Shown one piece after another: positions 8,501 through 17,959 of a stretch of DNA of 64,000 nucleotides. A program made the translations under genes and the position numbers. How positions within the stretch are numbered: position 1 is the first letter of the stretch; the number at the start of each line of letters is the position of its first letter. Location of the stretch: the NCBI RefSeq assembly GCF_001866055.1, contig NZ_MLQS01000007.1, positions 65,355-129,354 on the forward strand. The letters are read 5' to 3'. The notes beneath the pieces were generated by a model. It searched no databases. It was not told where the DNA came from and was given only the letters and a program-made list of their open reading frames with translations. The DNA is from Anaerobacillus alkalidiazotrophicus. Lineage in GTDB: Bacteria > Bacillota > Bacilli > Bacillales_H > Anaerobacillaceae.

Positions 8501-10381
8501 CTATTCTTTGACCAAAAGTCGATTTTCTTTAAAGCGAAAAAGATCACGATAAATAATTTTATCAGAAAAATAAAGTTCCCATGCACCTCGTTCACGATTT
8601 GGTTCACAAAGCTCCAAAGGAATTTTTTCACCATTTTTATAATTTAAACAGGTTTCATTTATAAAAATATTTTCTTCAGTGACCACTGTTCCATTCCGCA
8701 ATACCGCAAACCCCTTTCTGTCTTTTGAGAACAAATCATTACCGAACATCGTATGGTCTCTTTCAGGGATGCCTAACAAATTTAACAATGTTGGCATAAC
8801 ATCAATTTGACCTGAAATTGTATCAAGTACTTCTCCTTTAATTCCTGGGATGTGTATGATAAGAGGTACTCTATTTAATTTTACTTCTTCATATAAATCA
8901 ATCTCTTTATCTAAAAATCTAGCAAGTTGTTCGTAATGCGTATTGGCAATTCCGTAATGATCACCATACATAACTAGCATTGTATTTTCATAAAGACCTG
9001 CTTCTTTAAGCTTTTCAACCAGAACTCTTATCGCTTCATCCGTATATCGAACAGTAGGAAAATATTGATTTAAGATTATACTTTCAGAATCAAAAGGTTC
9101 GATCAAATGATCTTCTTCATCTAGGTGAAATGGAAAATGATTCGTTAACGTAATAATTGTACTATAGAACGGCTCATGAAATTTGGTGATATAATTCATC
9201 GATTGTTCCACAAAATCTATATCTTTTAAACCCCAACCAACAGAATTTCTAATTGAAATATTATAATCACTAAAAGAAAAGTATTTGTCGTATCCTAGAT
9301 TCGGATACATAACATCACGATTGTAAAAAGTTTTATCATTGGCATGTAATACTGAATTAAAATACCCATATTGTGACAATGTTTCTGGCAAAGCCTGGTA
9401 CTCATTTGTATCATGAGTTAAGAATACAGCTCCTCTCCCCAAAGGATATAAAGAGTTATTAATTAAAAATTCCGCATCCGATGTTTTGCCTTGCCCTGTT
9501 TGATAATAAAAATTCTCAAAATAAAAGCTATCATCGATCAGTTCGTTTAAAAAAGGGGTAATTTCCTCACCATATAACGTTTCTCCAATAACGAAACTTT
9601 CAACTGATTCTAATGATACAACGATCACATTCATATCTTTAGCAATACCAAACATATCAGGGTTAGGGGATACGCGATATTCATTTAGATGTTTTTCAAT
9701 TCTTGACCAATCATCTTCATTAGAAAAGACAGGTTGTGCATTTGTCTGAGTATGTACAAACATGTCATAAACATAAAAACTATAGAGCCCAATTGTTCTA
9801 ACAAGCTGATCACGATTAAAAAAATGTGTTTTTTCTAGAACGTTGCCCAGGGAGATCACAATCGTCATAATGATGATTGTAGTAAATACATATCCTTTTG
9901 TTTGTTGAAAAAATATTTTTTGAACATTAAAACAATTTGTTTTTTTCATCAATAGATACACAATCAAAATTAAGTCAAAAAAATAAATAATATCGTACCA
10001 TTTAACTAAAGCAAAAATACTAGTGCTTAAATCCCCCATGTTTGCGCTCATTGAAAGCATTGGCAAAGTTATAATATCTGTAAATTCTCGATAGTAAACA
10101 ACGTTTGCATATAAAATAATTGTCAACAAACAATGTAAAAATAAATAATATCGATTTTGCCACTTTACATTAAGATATATTCCAAGACCATATGTCATAA
10201 TTAAAAAGCCTAATGTACTTCCTAGAAAAAATAGGACTTCAAATATTCTGGCAATATGCAGTTGGAATATCAGTGTAGAAACAACAAACGTTTTTAGCCA
10301 GGTAATCATAATAAAAAATAAAATAGATCTGTGATTTTTATAAAATGTTTTTATACTGCCCGCTTCTCCCAATAATGACAC
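8501..10381 (-). CDS. LTA synthase family membrane sulfatase (LtaS-like)
   Basis: Polyglycerol-phosphate (lipoteichoic acid) synthase family, 626 residues. About five membrane helices lie within residues 20-190, followed by an outer alkaline-phosphatase/sulfatase domain. The catalytic threonine is in GQGKTSDAEF (Thr300, the same number as in LtaS of Staphylococcus aureus). Metal and substrate residues appear in SLESVE near residue 256 and in MYGDHYG near residue 473. The enzyme would transfer glycerol phosphate from phosphatidylglycerol to a growing chain outside the cell. The only start available is a GTG at 10381 with a weak GGGGT site. Bacilli carry several paralogues (LtaS, YfnI, YqgS, YvgJ); I cannot assign which. 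Confidence 0.88.
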   Translation of the reverse strand: MSLLGEAGSIKTFYKNHRSILFFIMITWLKTFVVSTLIFQLHIARIFEVLFFLGSTLGFLIMTYGLGIYLNVKWQNRYYLFLHCLLTIILYANVVYYREFTDIITLPMLSMSANMGDLSTSIFALVKWYDIIYFFDLILIVYLLMKKTNCFNVQKIFFQQTKGYVFTTIIIMTIVISLGNVLEKTHFFNRDQLVRTIGLYSFYVYDMFVHTQTNAQPVFSNEDDWSRIEKHLNEYRVSPNPDMFGIAKDMNVIVVSLESVESFVIGETLYGEEITPFLNELIDDSFYFENFYYQTGQGKTSDAEFLINNSLYPLGRGAVFLTHDTNEYQALPETLSQYGYFNSVLHANDKTFYNRDVMYPNLGYDKYFSFSDYNISIRNSVGWGLKDIDFVEQSMNYITKFHEPFYSTIITLTNHFPFHLDEEDHLIEPFDSESIILNQYFPTVRYTDEAIRVLVEKLKEAGLYENTMLVMYGDHYGIANTHYEQLARFLDKEIDLYEEVKLNRVPLIIHIPGIKGEVLDTISGQIDVMPTLLNLLGIPERDHTMFGNDLFSKDRKGFAVLRNGTVVTEENIFINETCLNYKNGEKIPLELCEPNRERGAWELYFSDKIIYRDLFRFKENRLLVKE

Positions 10382-10541
10382 CCCATATAACTAGTATTAA
10401 CCTATTTTAATATAATTGAGGTTGTTTTAACAAATAATTGCCATTTTTAAATTGGAGATATTTTTTGTCAAAACTCAATTTTTTTTAAGCGACTATTTTA
10501 AGATCTTCCTACTCATAATATACACTAGGAGGATTTTAAAA

Positions 10542-11396
10542 ATGAGATTTTCATTATTACTCGTATTTTTCGTTTTAGCTCAACTAACAAATGTAAATGA
10601 AGCTAGTCTTACCTTAACATTAAACGGTGAAACAATCGGAAACGTAAGTAAAAGCGATTTTTTTTCTAATTTAGGAGAACCGGTCATTGATATTGGAAAA
10701 TCGAATGATTTTATCGAAAAATTAGATAAGCAAATTTATTATCATCCGATAAACGCTTATATTAATAAGGAAGGAAAAATCATTCCAGAACAACTCGGTT
10801 ACAAACTAGATCAAGAAAAATTTATACAGCTATTTTTTAACTACTTACTAGGTAATTCTCCATCACAAATTGAAATACCTACGATTCCTCTTTATCCAAA
10901 AGTAGATAGTGAATTACTAGCTAATATCCGTGTAAAACCAATTGGGCATTTTGTTACATATTTTAATAAAAGAAACAAATCCCGTGCCCATAATATTAAC
11001 CTTGCAGTTGAAGCAATAAATAACCATGTTGTATTTCCTGGTGAGGTGTTTTCTTTTAATGAAGTTGTTGGAAAACGAACATATGAAAAAGGCTATTTAC
11101 CAGGACCCGTCATTATTCGCGGGAGGGTATTTCTAGATTTTGGTGGAGGCATCTGTCAAGTATCCTCTACATTATTTAATGCCGTTGATCGTGCTGGGGT
11201 TGAAATAGTAGAGCGTTACTCTCATAGTAAGCGTGTACCTTATGTTCCACCCGGGCGTGATGCTACAGTAAGTTGGTATGGTCCTGACTTTTCTTTTAAA
11301 AATATTCACAATCAACCTATTTTAATTTGTGCTCATATATATGGAAATATGGTAAGCATAAATATTTACTCTTCTGAAGTCATTAACTACAAATGA
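10542..11396 (+). CDS. VanW family protein
   Basis: Secreted or membrane-anchored VanW-domain protein, 284 residues, similar in plan to YoaR of B. subtilis. An N-terminal signal sequence (MRFSLLLVFFVLAQ) is followed by a variable region. The VanW core runs from about residue 145 to 275, including FPGEVFSFNEVVG and the conserved GGGICQVSSTL. The ATG at 10542 has AGGAGG ten bases upstream; an upstream in-frame ATG at 10452 lacks a site. The biochemical role of VanW domains is not known; they occur in cell-wall and glycopeptide-resistance contexts. It is divergent from the LtaS-like gene next door, and a strong terminator follows. Confidence 0.88.
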   Translation: MRFSLLLVFFVLAQLTNVNEASLTLTLNGETIGNVSKSDFFSNLGEPVIDIGKSNDFIEKLDKQIYYHPINAYINKEGKIIPEQLGYKLDQEKFIQLFFNYLLGNSPSQIEIPTIPLYPKVDSELLANIRVKPIGHFVTYFNKRNKSRAHNINLAVEAINNHVVFPGEVFSFNEVVGKRTYEKGYLPGPVIIRGRVFLDFGGGICQVSSTLFNAVDRAGVEIVERYSHSKRVPYVPPGRDATVSWYGPDFSFKNIHNQPILICAHIYGNMVSINIYSSEVINYK

Positions 11397-11402
11397 ATAT
11401 TT

Positions 11403-11435
11403 ACTGAGCTTAAGAAAATAATTCTTAAGCTCAGT
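11403..11435 (+). terminator. Terminator after vanW-like gene
   Basis: Perfect 14-bp stem (ACTGAGCTTAAGAA and complement), 5-base loop, then TTTT. Confidence 0.85.
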
Positions 11436-11438
11436 TTT

Positions 11439-11482
11439 AATCAAACTGATTTGTTCTTAAGGGTCAAAGAACCCCCACCTAC
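11439..11482 (+). repeat. Repeat family A, left-end fragment (A8)
   Basis: AATCAAACTGATTTGTTCTT, AAGGGTCA and CCCCCACCT match the left end of the full copies. The rest of the element is missing; aldo/keto reductase remnant sequence begins immediately after. Confidence 0.65.
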
Positions 11483-11870
11483 TTTCTGAAACTTGGCCTA
11501 CTTTAAATTTACCTGTAAGAACACCTTGGGCTAATGGGGAGAAGACAACTTGACCGACACCATTTTTTTCACTTACTGGTAAAACTTCTTTTTCAATATT
11601 GCGCTTAAACATTTTGTATTGAGGTTAATTCACCACAATACGATCTAATTAATATGCGTCTATCTGCAATCTTAATGTCTTCATCAATTTGCGCTGCACT
11701 CCATTCACATACTCCCGCATACAAAACTTTACCTTAACGAATTAAATCATCAATTGCACGTAACGTTTCCTCTAACGGAGTTTCAACGTCATAGCGATGG
11801 CAATAAAAAATTAGAGCTTATAACGGAATGTCGGCCTCAAGAAACCTTATATATGTTATTTAAAATAACT
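11483..11870 (-). pseudogene. Aldo/keto reductase remnant
   Basis: On the minus strand the reading shows ETPLEETLRAIDDLIR, a stop codon, then GKVLYAGVCEWSAAQIDE, followed after a frame change by IEKEVLPVSEKNGVGQVV and FSPLAQGVLTGKF. These are hallmark stretches of the YhdN/Kv-beta-like aldo/keto reductases. The gene has at least one internal stop and two frame breaks, and lacks both its N-terminal barrel (YGNGANE-type region) and its C-terminus. It is dead. Its downstream end is cut by a fragment of repeat family A, which suggests an element-associated deletion. Confidence 0.85.
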
Positions 11871-11898
11871 GAAACACTGTCCCTGAAATTTTAAAACA

Positions 11899-11942
11899 CA
11901 GAAAAAAGAGGTTACAAAGTATAAAGTAACCTCTTTTTTCTG
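11899..11942 (-). terminator. htpG terminator
   Basis: Perfect 17-bp stem (CAGAAAAAAGAGGTTAC and complement) with a 10-base loop, just after the htpG stop codon. The A- and T-rich stem base supplies the U-run in both directions. Confidence 0.85.
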
Positions 11943-11954
11943 TAATAATTTTTT

Positions 11955-13835
11955 TTATATCATTACTTTACAAATATCATTTGTAAAGTCAACTGGATCT
12001 TCAATTGGTAAGCCTTCAATGAGTAAAGCTTGGTTATACAGTAAGTTTGTAAATAAACTTAGTTTTTCTTTATCATTATTAAATGCAACTTTTAAAGATT
12101 GGAAAACCTCATGGTTACTGTTAATTTCTAATACTTTATCAGCTTTAATATTTTGATTATCAGGCATTGCACTTAAGATTTTTTCCATTTCAATCGTTAC
12201 TTCGCCATCTGTAGATAAACAAACTGGATGAGTTTTTAACCTTTTAGAGATACGAACATCCTTCACTTTATTTGAAAGGATATTTTTCATATACTCAAAC
12301 AGTTCTTTGTTCTCAAATTGTTCGTTATCTTTTTCTGTTTGAGTATCTTCTTCATCGATACCTAAATCTCCACTAGATACAGATTTAAATTCTTTTTCTT
12401 TATAGTTCATCAACATTTTGATTGCAAATTCATCAATATCATCGGTGAAATATAAGATTTCATAACCTTTTTCTGCGACAATCTCTGTTTGTGGTAGCTT
12501 TTCAATTCTTTCATTCGATTCACCAGACGCATAATAAATATATTTTTGATCTTCAGGCATTCTTGAAACATACTCATTTAACGTAACAAGTTTCTTCTCT
12601 TTTGATGAATAGAACATTAGTAAATCTTTTAAATCTTCTTTGTTTGCTCCAAAGTCATTATAAACCCCGAACTTTAACTGACGACCAAAGGAGTTATAAA
12701 ACTTTTCATACTTTTCACGTTCATCTTTTAACAAGCTTTGTAATTGACTCTTAATTTTATTCTTAATATTTTTCGCAATAAGCTTTAGTTGGCGATCGTG
12801 TTGTAATATCTCTCTTGAAATATTTAAAGATAAATCTTCAGAATCAACCATACCTTTTACAAAGCTAAAGTAGTCTGGTAGTAAATCTGAGCACTTATTC
12901 ATGATGAGTACTCCATTTGAATATAATTCTAATCCCTTTTCATATTCCTTTGAATAATAGTCGAACGGAATATTTTCTGGAATAAACAAAATCGCATTAT
13001 ATCTAACTGCCCCATCAACATTTAGGTGAAGGTGTGTTAACGGCTTATCATAACCATAATGCTTTTCAGTATAGAAGTTCTCATAATCTTCAGTTGTCAA
13101 TTCATTTTTGTTTTTTCTCCAAATCGGAACCATACTGTTAATAATTTGCTCTTCTTGGTACTCCTCAAATTCCGTCTCGCTATCTTCTTTTGGTTTACTA
13201 GTTGTTACATCCATTTTAATTGGGTATCGAATGAAATCAGAATACTTTTTAATAATCCCTCTTAAACGATACTCTTCAAGATATTCATCAAATGTTTCTT
13301 CTTCTGTATTTTCTTTTATTGTAAGCGTGATTTCAGTACCAACAGAATCTTTTTCAACTGGCTCAATTGTATAGCCTTCTGCACCTTCAGATTCCCATTT
13401 GTAAGCTTCATTACTGCCAACTGCTTTACTTACAACCGTCACTTTGTCTGCAACCATAAATGCTGAATAAAAACCAACACCGAATTGACCAATAATATCG
13501 TGACCATCTTTTGCTTCGTTTTCTTTTTTAAAAGCAAGAGAACCACTTTTAGCAATTATTCCCAGGTTATTCTCGAGATCTTCTTTCGTCATTCCGATCC
13601 CTGTATCAGTGATAGATAAAATTCTATTTTCTTTATCAGCTGAAACTTTTATGTAATAATTTTCTTTTTCAAAACTTATCGAATCGTCTGTTAATGCTTT
13701 ATAGTACATTTTATCAATAGCATCACTCGAGTTAGAAATTAACTCCCGTAGAAAGATTTCTTTTTGAGAATAAATAGAGTTAACCATCATTTCTAATAAC
13801 CTTTTAGATTCAGCTTTAAATTCTTTTTTTACCAT
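11955..13835 (-). CDS. htpG: Molecular chaperone HtpG (Hsp90)
   Basis: Bacterial Hsp90, 626 residues, full length. The GHKL ATPase domain comes first ([12 protein letters not shown] near residue 30, DTGIGM near 79, [11 protein letters not shown] near 117), then the middle domain with the catalytic-loop arginine region, then the C-terminal dimer domain. It assists folding and remodelling of client proteins in the cytoplasm under stress. It is monocistronic, with a good GGGGAGA site and its own terminator. A perfect CIRCE operator (13879-13905) directly follows a sigma-A-type promoter, so HrcA control is expected. Confidence 0.97.
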   Translation of the reverse strand: MVKKEFKAESKRLLEMMVNSIYSQKEIFLRELISNSSDAIDKMYYKALTDDSISFEKENYYIKVSADKENRILSITDTGIGMTKEDLENNLGIIAKSGSLAFKKENEAKDGHDIIGQFGVGFYSAFMVADKVTVVSKAVGSNEAYKWESEGAEGYTIEPVEKDSVGTEITLTIKENTEEETFDEYLEEYRLRGIIKKYSDFIRYPIKMDVTTSKPKEDSETEFEEYQEEQIINSMVPIWRKNKNELTTEDYENFYTEKHYGYDKPLTHLHLNVDGAVRYNAILFIPENIPFDYYSKEYEKGLELYSNGVLIMNKCSDLLPDYFSFVKGMVDSEDLSLNISREILQHDRQLKLIAKNIKNKIKSQLQSLLKDEREKYEKFYNSFGRQLKFGVYNDFGANKEDLKDLLMFYSSKEKKLVTLNEYVSRMPEDQKYIYYASGESNERIEKLPQTEIVAEKGYEILYFTDDIDEFAIKMLMNYKEKEFKSVSSGDLGIDEEDTQTEKDNEQFENKELFEYMKNILSNKVKDVRISKRLKTHPVCLSTDGEVTIEMEKILSAMPDNQNIKADKVLEINSNHEVFQSLKVAFNNDKEKLSLFTNLLYNQALLIEGLPIEDPVDFTNDICKVMI

Positions 13836-13878
13836 GAAACTTTCTCCCCTTTCAATAGTAACAAAAACGTTTTTTTAG

Positions 13879-13905
13879 TTAGCACTCAAGCAAACCGAGT
13901 GCTAA
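13879..13905 (-). promoter_or_regulatory. CIRCE operator (HrcA site) of htpG
   Basis: TTAGCACTC, nine bases, GAGTGCTAA: an exact match to the CIRCE consensus. It is placed at the predicted transcription start, 44 bases ahead of the htpG start codon. HrcA bound here would repress transcription until heat shock. Confidence 0.95.
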
Positions 13906-13914
13906 CCCTCTTTT

Positions 13915-13943
13915 TATTTACCATATATTAAAATTCATGTCAA
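13915..13943 (-). promoter_or_regulatory. Sigma-A-type promoter of htpG
   Basis: On the minus strand: TTGACA (13943-13938), 17-bp spacer, TAAATA (13920-13915) with an extended TGG just ahead. The start point would fall at the edge of CIRCE. Confidence 0.7.
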
Positions 13944-13998
13944 CAAAAATCCATGCATATAATATCTATATTTAAATTGAGGAGAATTGAATTCATAG

Positions 13999-14763
13999 TT
14001 ATTCTTCTTTCACTGTAACTTTATAAGCAATTGGTGTTACGTTCATTTTATCGAAAAATTCTTTACCAGAAATTCTATACATGTCGGCCTGTCCTGTTTG
14101 TTCATTAAAATTGTATACTCTAACAATTTCCGCGTCTTCTTTGTACACTTCTAAGAACGATTTTTCGTTAGCAGATAAATAAAATGGTGTGTATTTCGGT
14201 CCAGTTGTTGTTTTTACTTCGAGAAATTTAGGTTTTCCAGATCGATCGTATGATAAGATATCGTACCCTGCCCCATCTCCTTCTTCTACCGCTACATGAA
14301 TTACCTTGTCACTGAGTTCAGTAGGTAACCTTTCTTTTTCATATTGAAGAACATACTCTTCGCCCTTTTGCCCTAACACTTTATTTCTAGCATTAATCTC
14401 GTCAAAGTCCACTATTTTAGCTCGGAAATTACGTTTTTTTCTTTTTCGTTCTTGAACTTCTTGTGTTTCAACTTCATCGATTTGAGTTTTAGACAATGAT
14501 TTAGAACGTAAAACACCATTTCTACCCACCTTCTGATATTCACAATACTTTAACAACTCATTGTTTTCTCGATGTGAAACCATATTCCGAACTTTTTGGT
14601 CAAATTTAGTGTCTGTTCTATTTTTATTTTTTCCTAAATCATTTCCAGTTGGGTTCATTTCCTCAAATAATGCTTCTTTCAACTCGGTTGTCGTCATAGC
14701 CCCTGATTCTTCCAATAGTTTTATTGCAACTGCAATTATTTCTTTTTCACTATAATTACTCAT
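13999..14763 (-). CDS. DUF3883 nuclease-like protein with N-terminal winged helix
   Basis: Protein of 254 residues. Residues 1-90 look like a winged-helix DNA-binding domain of the Mrr-N type, and 85-125 form a basic linker. Residues 130-245 are a DUF3883 domain with a PD-(D/E)xK-like core: GQKGEEYV, then GYDILSYD, then KFLEVKTT (the D...ExK triad). Such domains occur in restriction enzymes. It lies 105 bases downstream of a D12-class adenine methylase on the same strand, so it is likely the nuclease half of a restriction-modification pair. The ATG at 14763 has an AAGGTGG site. Cleavage activity is inferred, not shown. Confidence 0.78.
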   Translation of the reverse strand: MSNYSEKEIIAVAIKLLEESGAMTTTELKEALFEEMNPTGNDLGKNKNRTDTKFDQKVRNMVSHRENNELLKYCEYQKVGRNGVLRSKSLSKTQIDEVETQEVQERKRKKRNFRAKIVDFDEINARNKVLGQKGEEYVLQYEKERLPTELSDKVIHVAVEEGDGAGYDILSYDRSGKPKFLEVKTTTGPKYTPFYLSANEKSFLEVYKEDAEIVRVYNFNEQTGQADMYRISGKEFFDKMNVTPIAYKVTVKEE

Positions 14764-14868
14764 TCGCAAACCACCTTTATCTATGGAAAATTTATTTCTT
14801 AAATGAAGAAGTTAAGTGCTCTTAAGGTACTGAGTGATTAGCGTAACAAATACAATGAAAGTAGAACA

Positions 14869-16008
14869 TTAATGTCCTACTTCATAATTTGTAATAATGA
14901 TATGCTCAACCTTTTTATCATTACGATCCATAAAACTAACACTATATGACTTGTCAAACCCAATAATATTTATTCCTGGTTGGTTATAAAGCTGATAAAT
15001 GAAATCAGTATTCTTTATTATTACCATAAATTTACTACCGCAACGATTGAGTAAAAAATCAGCAAGCCTTATCTGGTCATCACTTGCAAAAGAATGATTC
15101 GCATAAGTGGAAAAGTCACTGTCATATGGTGGATCTAAGAAAATGAAATCATCTTCATGAAGGGGAATTGCTTCAAAAAAATGTTCAAAATCTAAATTGA
15201 AAATAGATGCGTTTTGTAAAACATTATGGAGTTCATTAGTCCATAAATACTCAATCTTATTAATAAAAGCTTTGCTATTATAAGAAGCACCACCATACGG
15301 AACATTAAAACCACCACTTTGGTTATAACGAAACATTGACGAATAACAAAATTCCCTTAGGTAGAAAAATAGAGCAATGTGCATTTCTCTATTTATTTGA
15401 TATTGCTCTCTTTGATTATAAAGAAAACGATAATACGTATAAATACTCGCACGGATACTTGCTTCAAAATTTTTCCGATAATCTTCTTCAGGTAAATCCC
15501 CTTTTTTCCCTTCATTGTTTTTTGTATTGGTCATTTTAGAGGCAATAGATGTTTTGAGTTCTCTAATTAAACGGTGAGAATTAAGATTAAGGCTATGAGG
15601 AACTACACACAAAATATCATCAAAATTTCCTTCAACGAATTCGCTAACTTCTTCCTTTAATTGTTCTTTCGTTACCTGTTCGCTTTTGTAACGTCCATAT
15701 AAATCTCTTAACACTTCATAATGACGATCAGAGAAGGTTCCGAAATAACACCATAATTCCCAAATATCAAGTAAGTAAGAACGAAATAACTCATTTCTAT
15801 CCTTAATAAATAAATATAAAGAAATAAGTTCATCTGAAAAGTCATTAACAAAAGCTTGTTGATATCTATCTTTATCTAATGAAAAAAAACAAGCTCCTCC
15901 TCCTAAGAAAGGTTCAATATAATTATTTATGCTTCTCGGCATATACTGATGTATTATTTCAAGCTCAGCTGTTTTACCACCTGGCCATTTAACAAACGGC
16001 TTTACCAA
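14869..16008 (-). CDS. D12-class (Dam-like) DNA adenine methyltransferase
   Basis: N6-adenine methyltransferase of the D12/Dam family, 379 residues, larger than the roughly 270 of Dam. The N-terminal FVKWPGGK and motif I PFLGGGACFF (residues 34-43) bind AdoMet; the catalytic motif IV DPPY is in FIFLDPPYDSDF. A long target-recognition insertion of over 150 residues lies between them. The start is a TTG at 16008 with a strong GGGGGAG site. It is transcribed before the DUF3883 gene, suggesting that it protects DNA from that nuclease. The recognition sequence cannot be read from the protein. Confidence 0.92.
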   Translation of the reverse strand: MVKPFVKWPGGKTAELEIIHQYMPRSINNYIEPFLGGGACFFSLDKDRYQQAFVNDFSDELISLYLFIKDRNELFRSYLLDIWELWCYFGTFSDRHYEVLRDLYGRYKSEQVTKEQLKEEVSEFVEGNFDDILCVVPHSLNLNSHRLIRELKTSIASKMTNTKNNEGKKGDLPEEDYRKNFEASIRASIYTYYRFLYNQREQYQINREMHIALFFYLREFCYSSMFRYNQSGGFNVPYGGASYNSKAFINKIEYLWTNELHNVLQNASIFNLDFEHFFEAIPLHEDDFIFLDPPYDSDFSTYANHSFASDDQIRLADFLLNRCGSKFMVIIKNTDFIYQLYNQPGINIIGFDKSYSVSFMDRNDKKVEHIIITNYEVGH

Positions 16009-16114
16009 ATCTGTACTCCCCCTGCTAGTAATCTGTGTATCATTATAGCATGAAAAATAGTATATAATACAATTTAATAGCTATTTAGTTGATGATAAAG
16101 CTCTTTAATAAAAT

Positions 16115-16153
16115 AAAGGTCAAGAGTACTATTAATTCGAACTCTTGACCTTT
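16115..16153 (-). terminator. nhaC terminator
   Basis: Perfect 13-bp stem (AAAGGTCAAGAGT and complement) with a 13-base loop, about 40 bases after the nhaC stop. Confidence 0.75.
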
Positions 16154-16193
16154 TGAATAAATAATAATTTTCAAATTTCATACACCAACCACA

Positions 16194-17597
16194 CTATAAA
16201 AAGAAAGAAAAACCAGTATACAAAATAACGGAAATGGATGCTGCAATCAGTGCCGGCTTCAATTTAAATTTTGCATACTCCATGACAGGGATGTCTAATA
16301 TTTTTGCAATTGTATTTGTATCATCACTAAGTGGCGATGCAAATGCTCCAAATGATCCACTTGCAAATACTGCCCCGATGATTAATGGTAATGATACATC
16401 AGCCGTAAGAGACAGCGAAACACCTAAAGGCATTAATATCCCCCATGTACCCCATGCTGATCCTATAAAATAGGATACTAATGCACCAAATACGAATAAC
16501 ATAGGTGTAATAAACATGTCAGGAATCCAATCTGTATAAGCAGTGACAAATTCTGAAAAACCTAAATCATCAGTAACTGATGATAAGCCCCAAACGACTG
16601 ATAATAACACGATGACAGGCATTAGATCATTTCCACCTTCAATAAAGCTAAGAATTATATCATTTAATTTAAAGCGCTGTAGTAATAACAATGGAATTGT
16701 AATAAAAATAGTAATTAAAAGAGCAACAACCATAGCTTGCAACACATCTGCCTGGATAAATGCTTGAAAGAACGTTACGCCTCCTGTGCTTCCATCCCAC
16801 CAAGTTAAAAATAACGTTAATGTAATAACTAAAATTATCGGAATAACTAGATTCCATGGCTTTGAAGGAAATTCCTTTGATACAGCAGGATGACAGTCAT
16901 GCCAATCATCTTCCTGTTTGTCATCATCGATATCAATGGGAGCATCTGTATGAGACGGGTGGAAAAAACTTAAGTACACCCCTAAAATAATCATGACGAT
17001 TGCAAAAAAATTAAACGGAATACTTTGAATGAATAAATCGTATGGATCCAATGTTCCACCCTCATTTTGAATAGAGATGTGAATAATAGAAACCATATAT
17101 CCAACAAAAGCAGTAGCTACCGGAATTAACACGATTATGGGGGTTGCTGTTGTTTCAATAACAAATCCTAGTTCTTTTGTAGACATTTTTACCTTCTTTA
17201 ATAGTGCTTTCATAATTGGGGTTATAGTCACGAAACGAAATGTAGGTGCACTAAATGTTCCAATTGTTGATATATATGTTAGAAGCAATGCTTGCTTTTT
17301 TGTCGTAATTTTTTCTGCTGCATTTTCCACAAAACCTCTAATTCCTCCACTCGTTTTAATGATTCCGACAAGGCCAGAAAATGCATACAAAAAAACAATG
17401 ATTTTAATATTGTTGTGATCAACCAATGCTTGTACGACATAAGTTAACATCGTTTGAACTCCACCTAGTAAAGTAGGTGAGATTAAATAAGAGCCTACGA
17501 TTAACCCTAATAGTAGCCCCGGTAAAACTTCTTTTGTATAAATCGCAATCGGTATAACAACTAAAAACGGGACGATTGACAGCCAATTTACTTCCAT
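16194..17597 (-). CDS. NhaC-family Na+/H+ antiporter
   Basis: Membrane antiporter of the NhaC family, 467 residues, about 11-12 helices. The conserved helix ISTIGTFSAPTFRFVTITPI and the GSAWGTWGILMPLG and FASPLSDDTNTIA stretches near the C-terminus are typical. It would export Na+ in exchange for H+, helping pH and sodium balance. The ATG at 17597 has GAGGAGA; two upstream in-frame ATGs lack a site. It is a single gene with its own terminator, and a family A repeat (17686) lies in its upstream region. A specialised substrate, as in malate/lactate NhaC members, cannot be excluded. Confidence 0.88.
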   Translation of the reverse strand: MEVNWLSIVPFLVVIPIAIYTKEVLPGLLLGLIVGSYLISPTLLGGVQTMLTYVVQALVDHNNIKIIVFLYAFSGLVGIIKTSGGIRGFVENAAEKITTKKQALLLTYISTIGTFSAPTFRFVTITPIMKALLKKVKMSTKELGFVIETTATPIIVLIPVATAFVGYMVSIIHISIQNEGGTLDPYDLFIQSIPFNFFAIVMIILGVYLSFFHPSHTDAPIDIDDDKQEDDWHDCHPAVSKEFPSKPWNLVIPIILVITLTLFLTWWDGSTGGVTFFQAFIQADVLQAMVVALLITIFITIPLLLLQRFKLNDIILSFIEGGNDLMPVIVLLSVVWGLSSVTDDLGFSEFVTAYTDWIPDMFITPMLFVFGALVSYFIGSAWGTWGILMPLGVSLSLTADVSLPLIIGAVFASGSFGAFASPLSDDTNTIAKILDIPVMEYAKFKLKPALIAASISVILYTGFSFFL

Positions 17598-17685
17598 TTG
17601 AATTCTCCTCACTATAAAGCTCTTTTTCATAGTTTGATTTCGATATATAAAAATATGTAAGAAATATTGCACGCAAACGATATTT

Positions 17686-17815
17686 AATCAAACTGATTTG
17701 TACTTAATGGGCAGACGCCCACCTCTAAGCGTAGCGTAGGTGGGTACTTCCATTCAGGTCGAGTTGAGACTCCATCTGAATTTCCGATGTTTTAGCGAAG
17801 CTAGACGAGTTCTCT
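17686..17815 (+). repeat. Repeat family A copy (A2)
   Basis: Full-length copy from AATCAAACTGATTTG to GACGAGTTCTCT. Small changes (AGGTCGAGTT, TTTTAGCGAAGCTAGAC) slightly weaken two hairpins. It lies between divergent nhaC and cstA; the remaining bases to 17959 show no further feature. Confidence 0.8.
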
Positions 17816-17959
17816 TTTTTATCTATTCCCTTATAAACGCTAATAATAAATTTACTTTTCTAAAAAAACATCTTGTATTTATTTAAATTACTCGTTAAAC
17901 TATTCTTCATAGTTAAAATAATTTAAATAGTCAAACAATTTACCGGAGGGAAACGGAAC

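Noticed and set aside
16234..17691. Several long open frames overlapping nhaC on both strands
   Set aside because: All are shadows of the well-conserved antiporter sequence.
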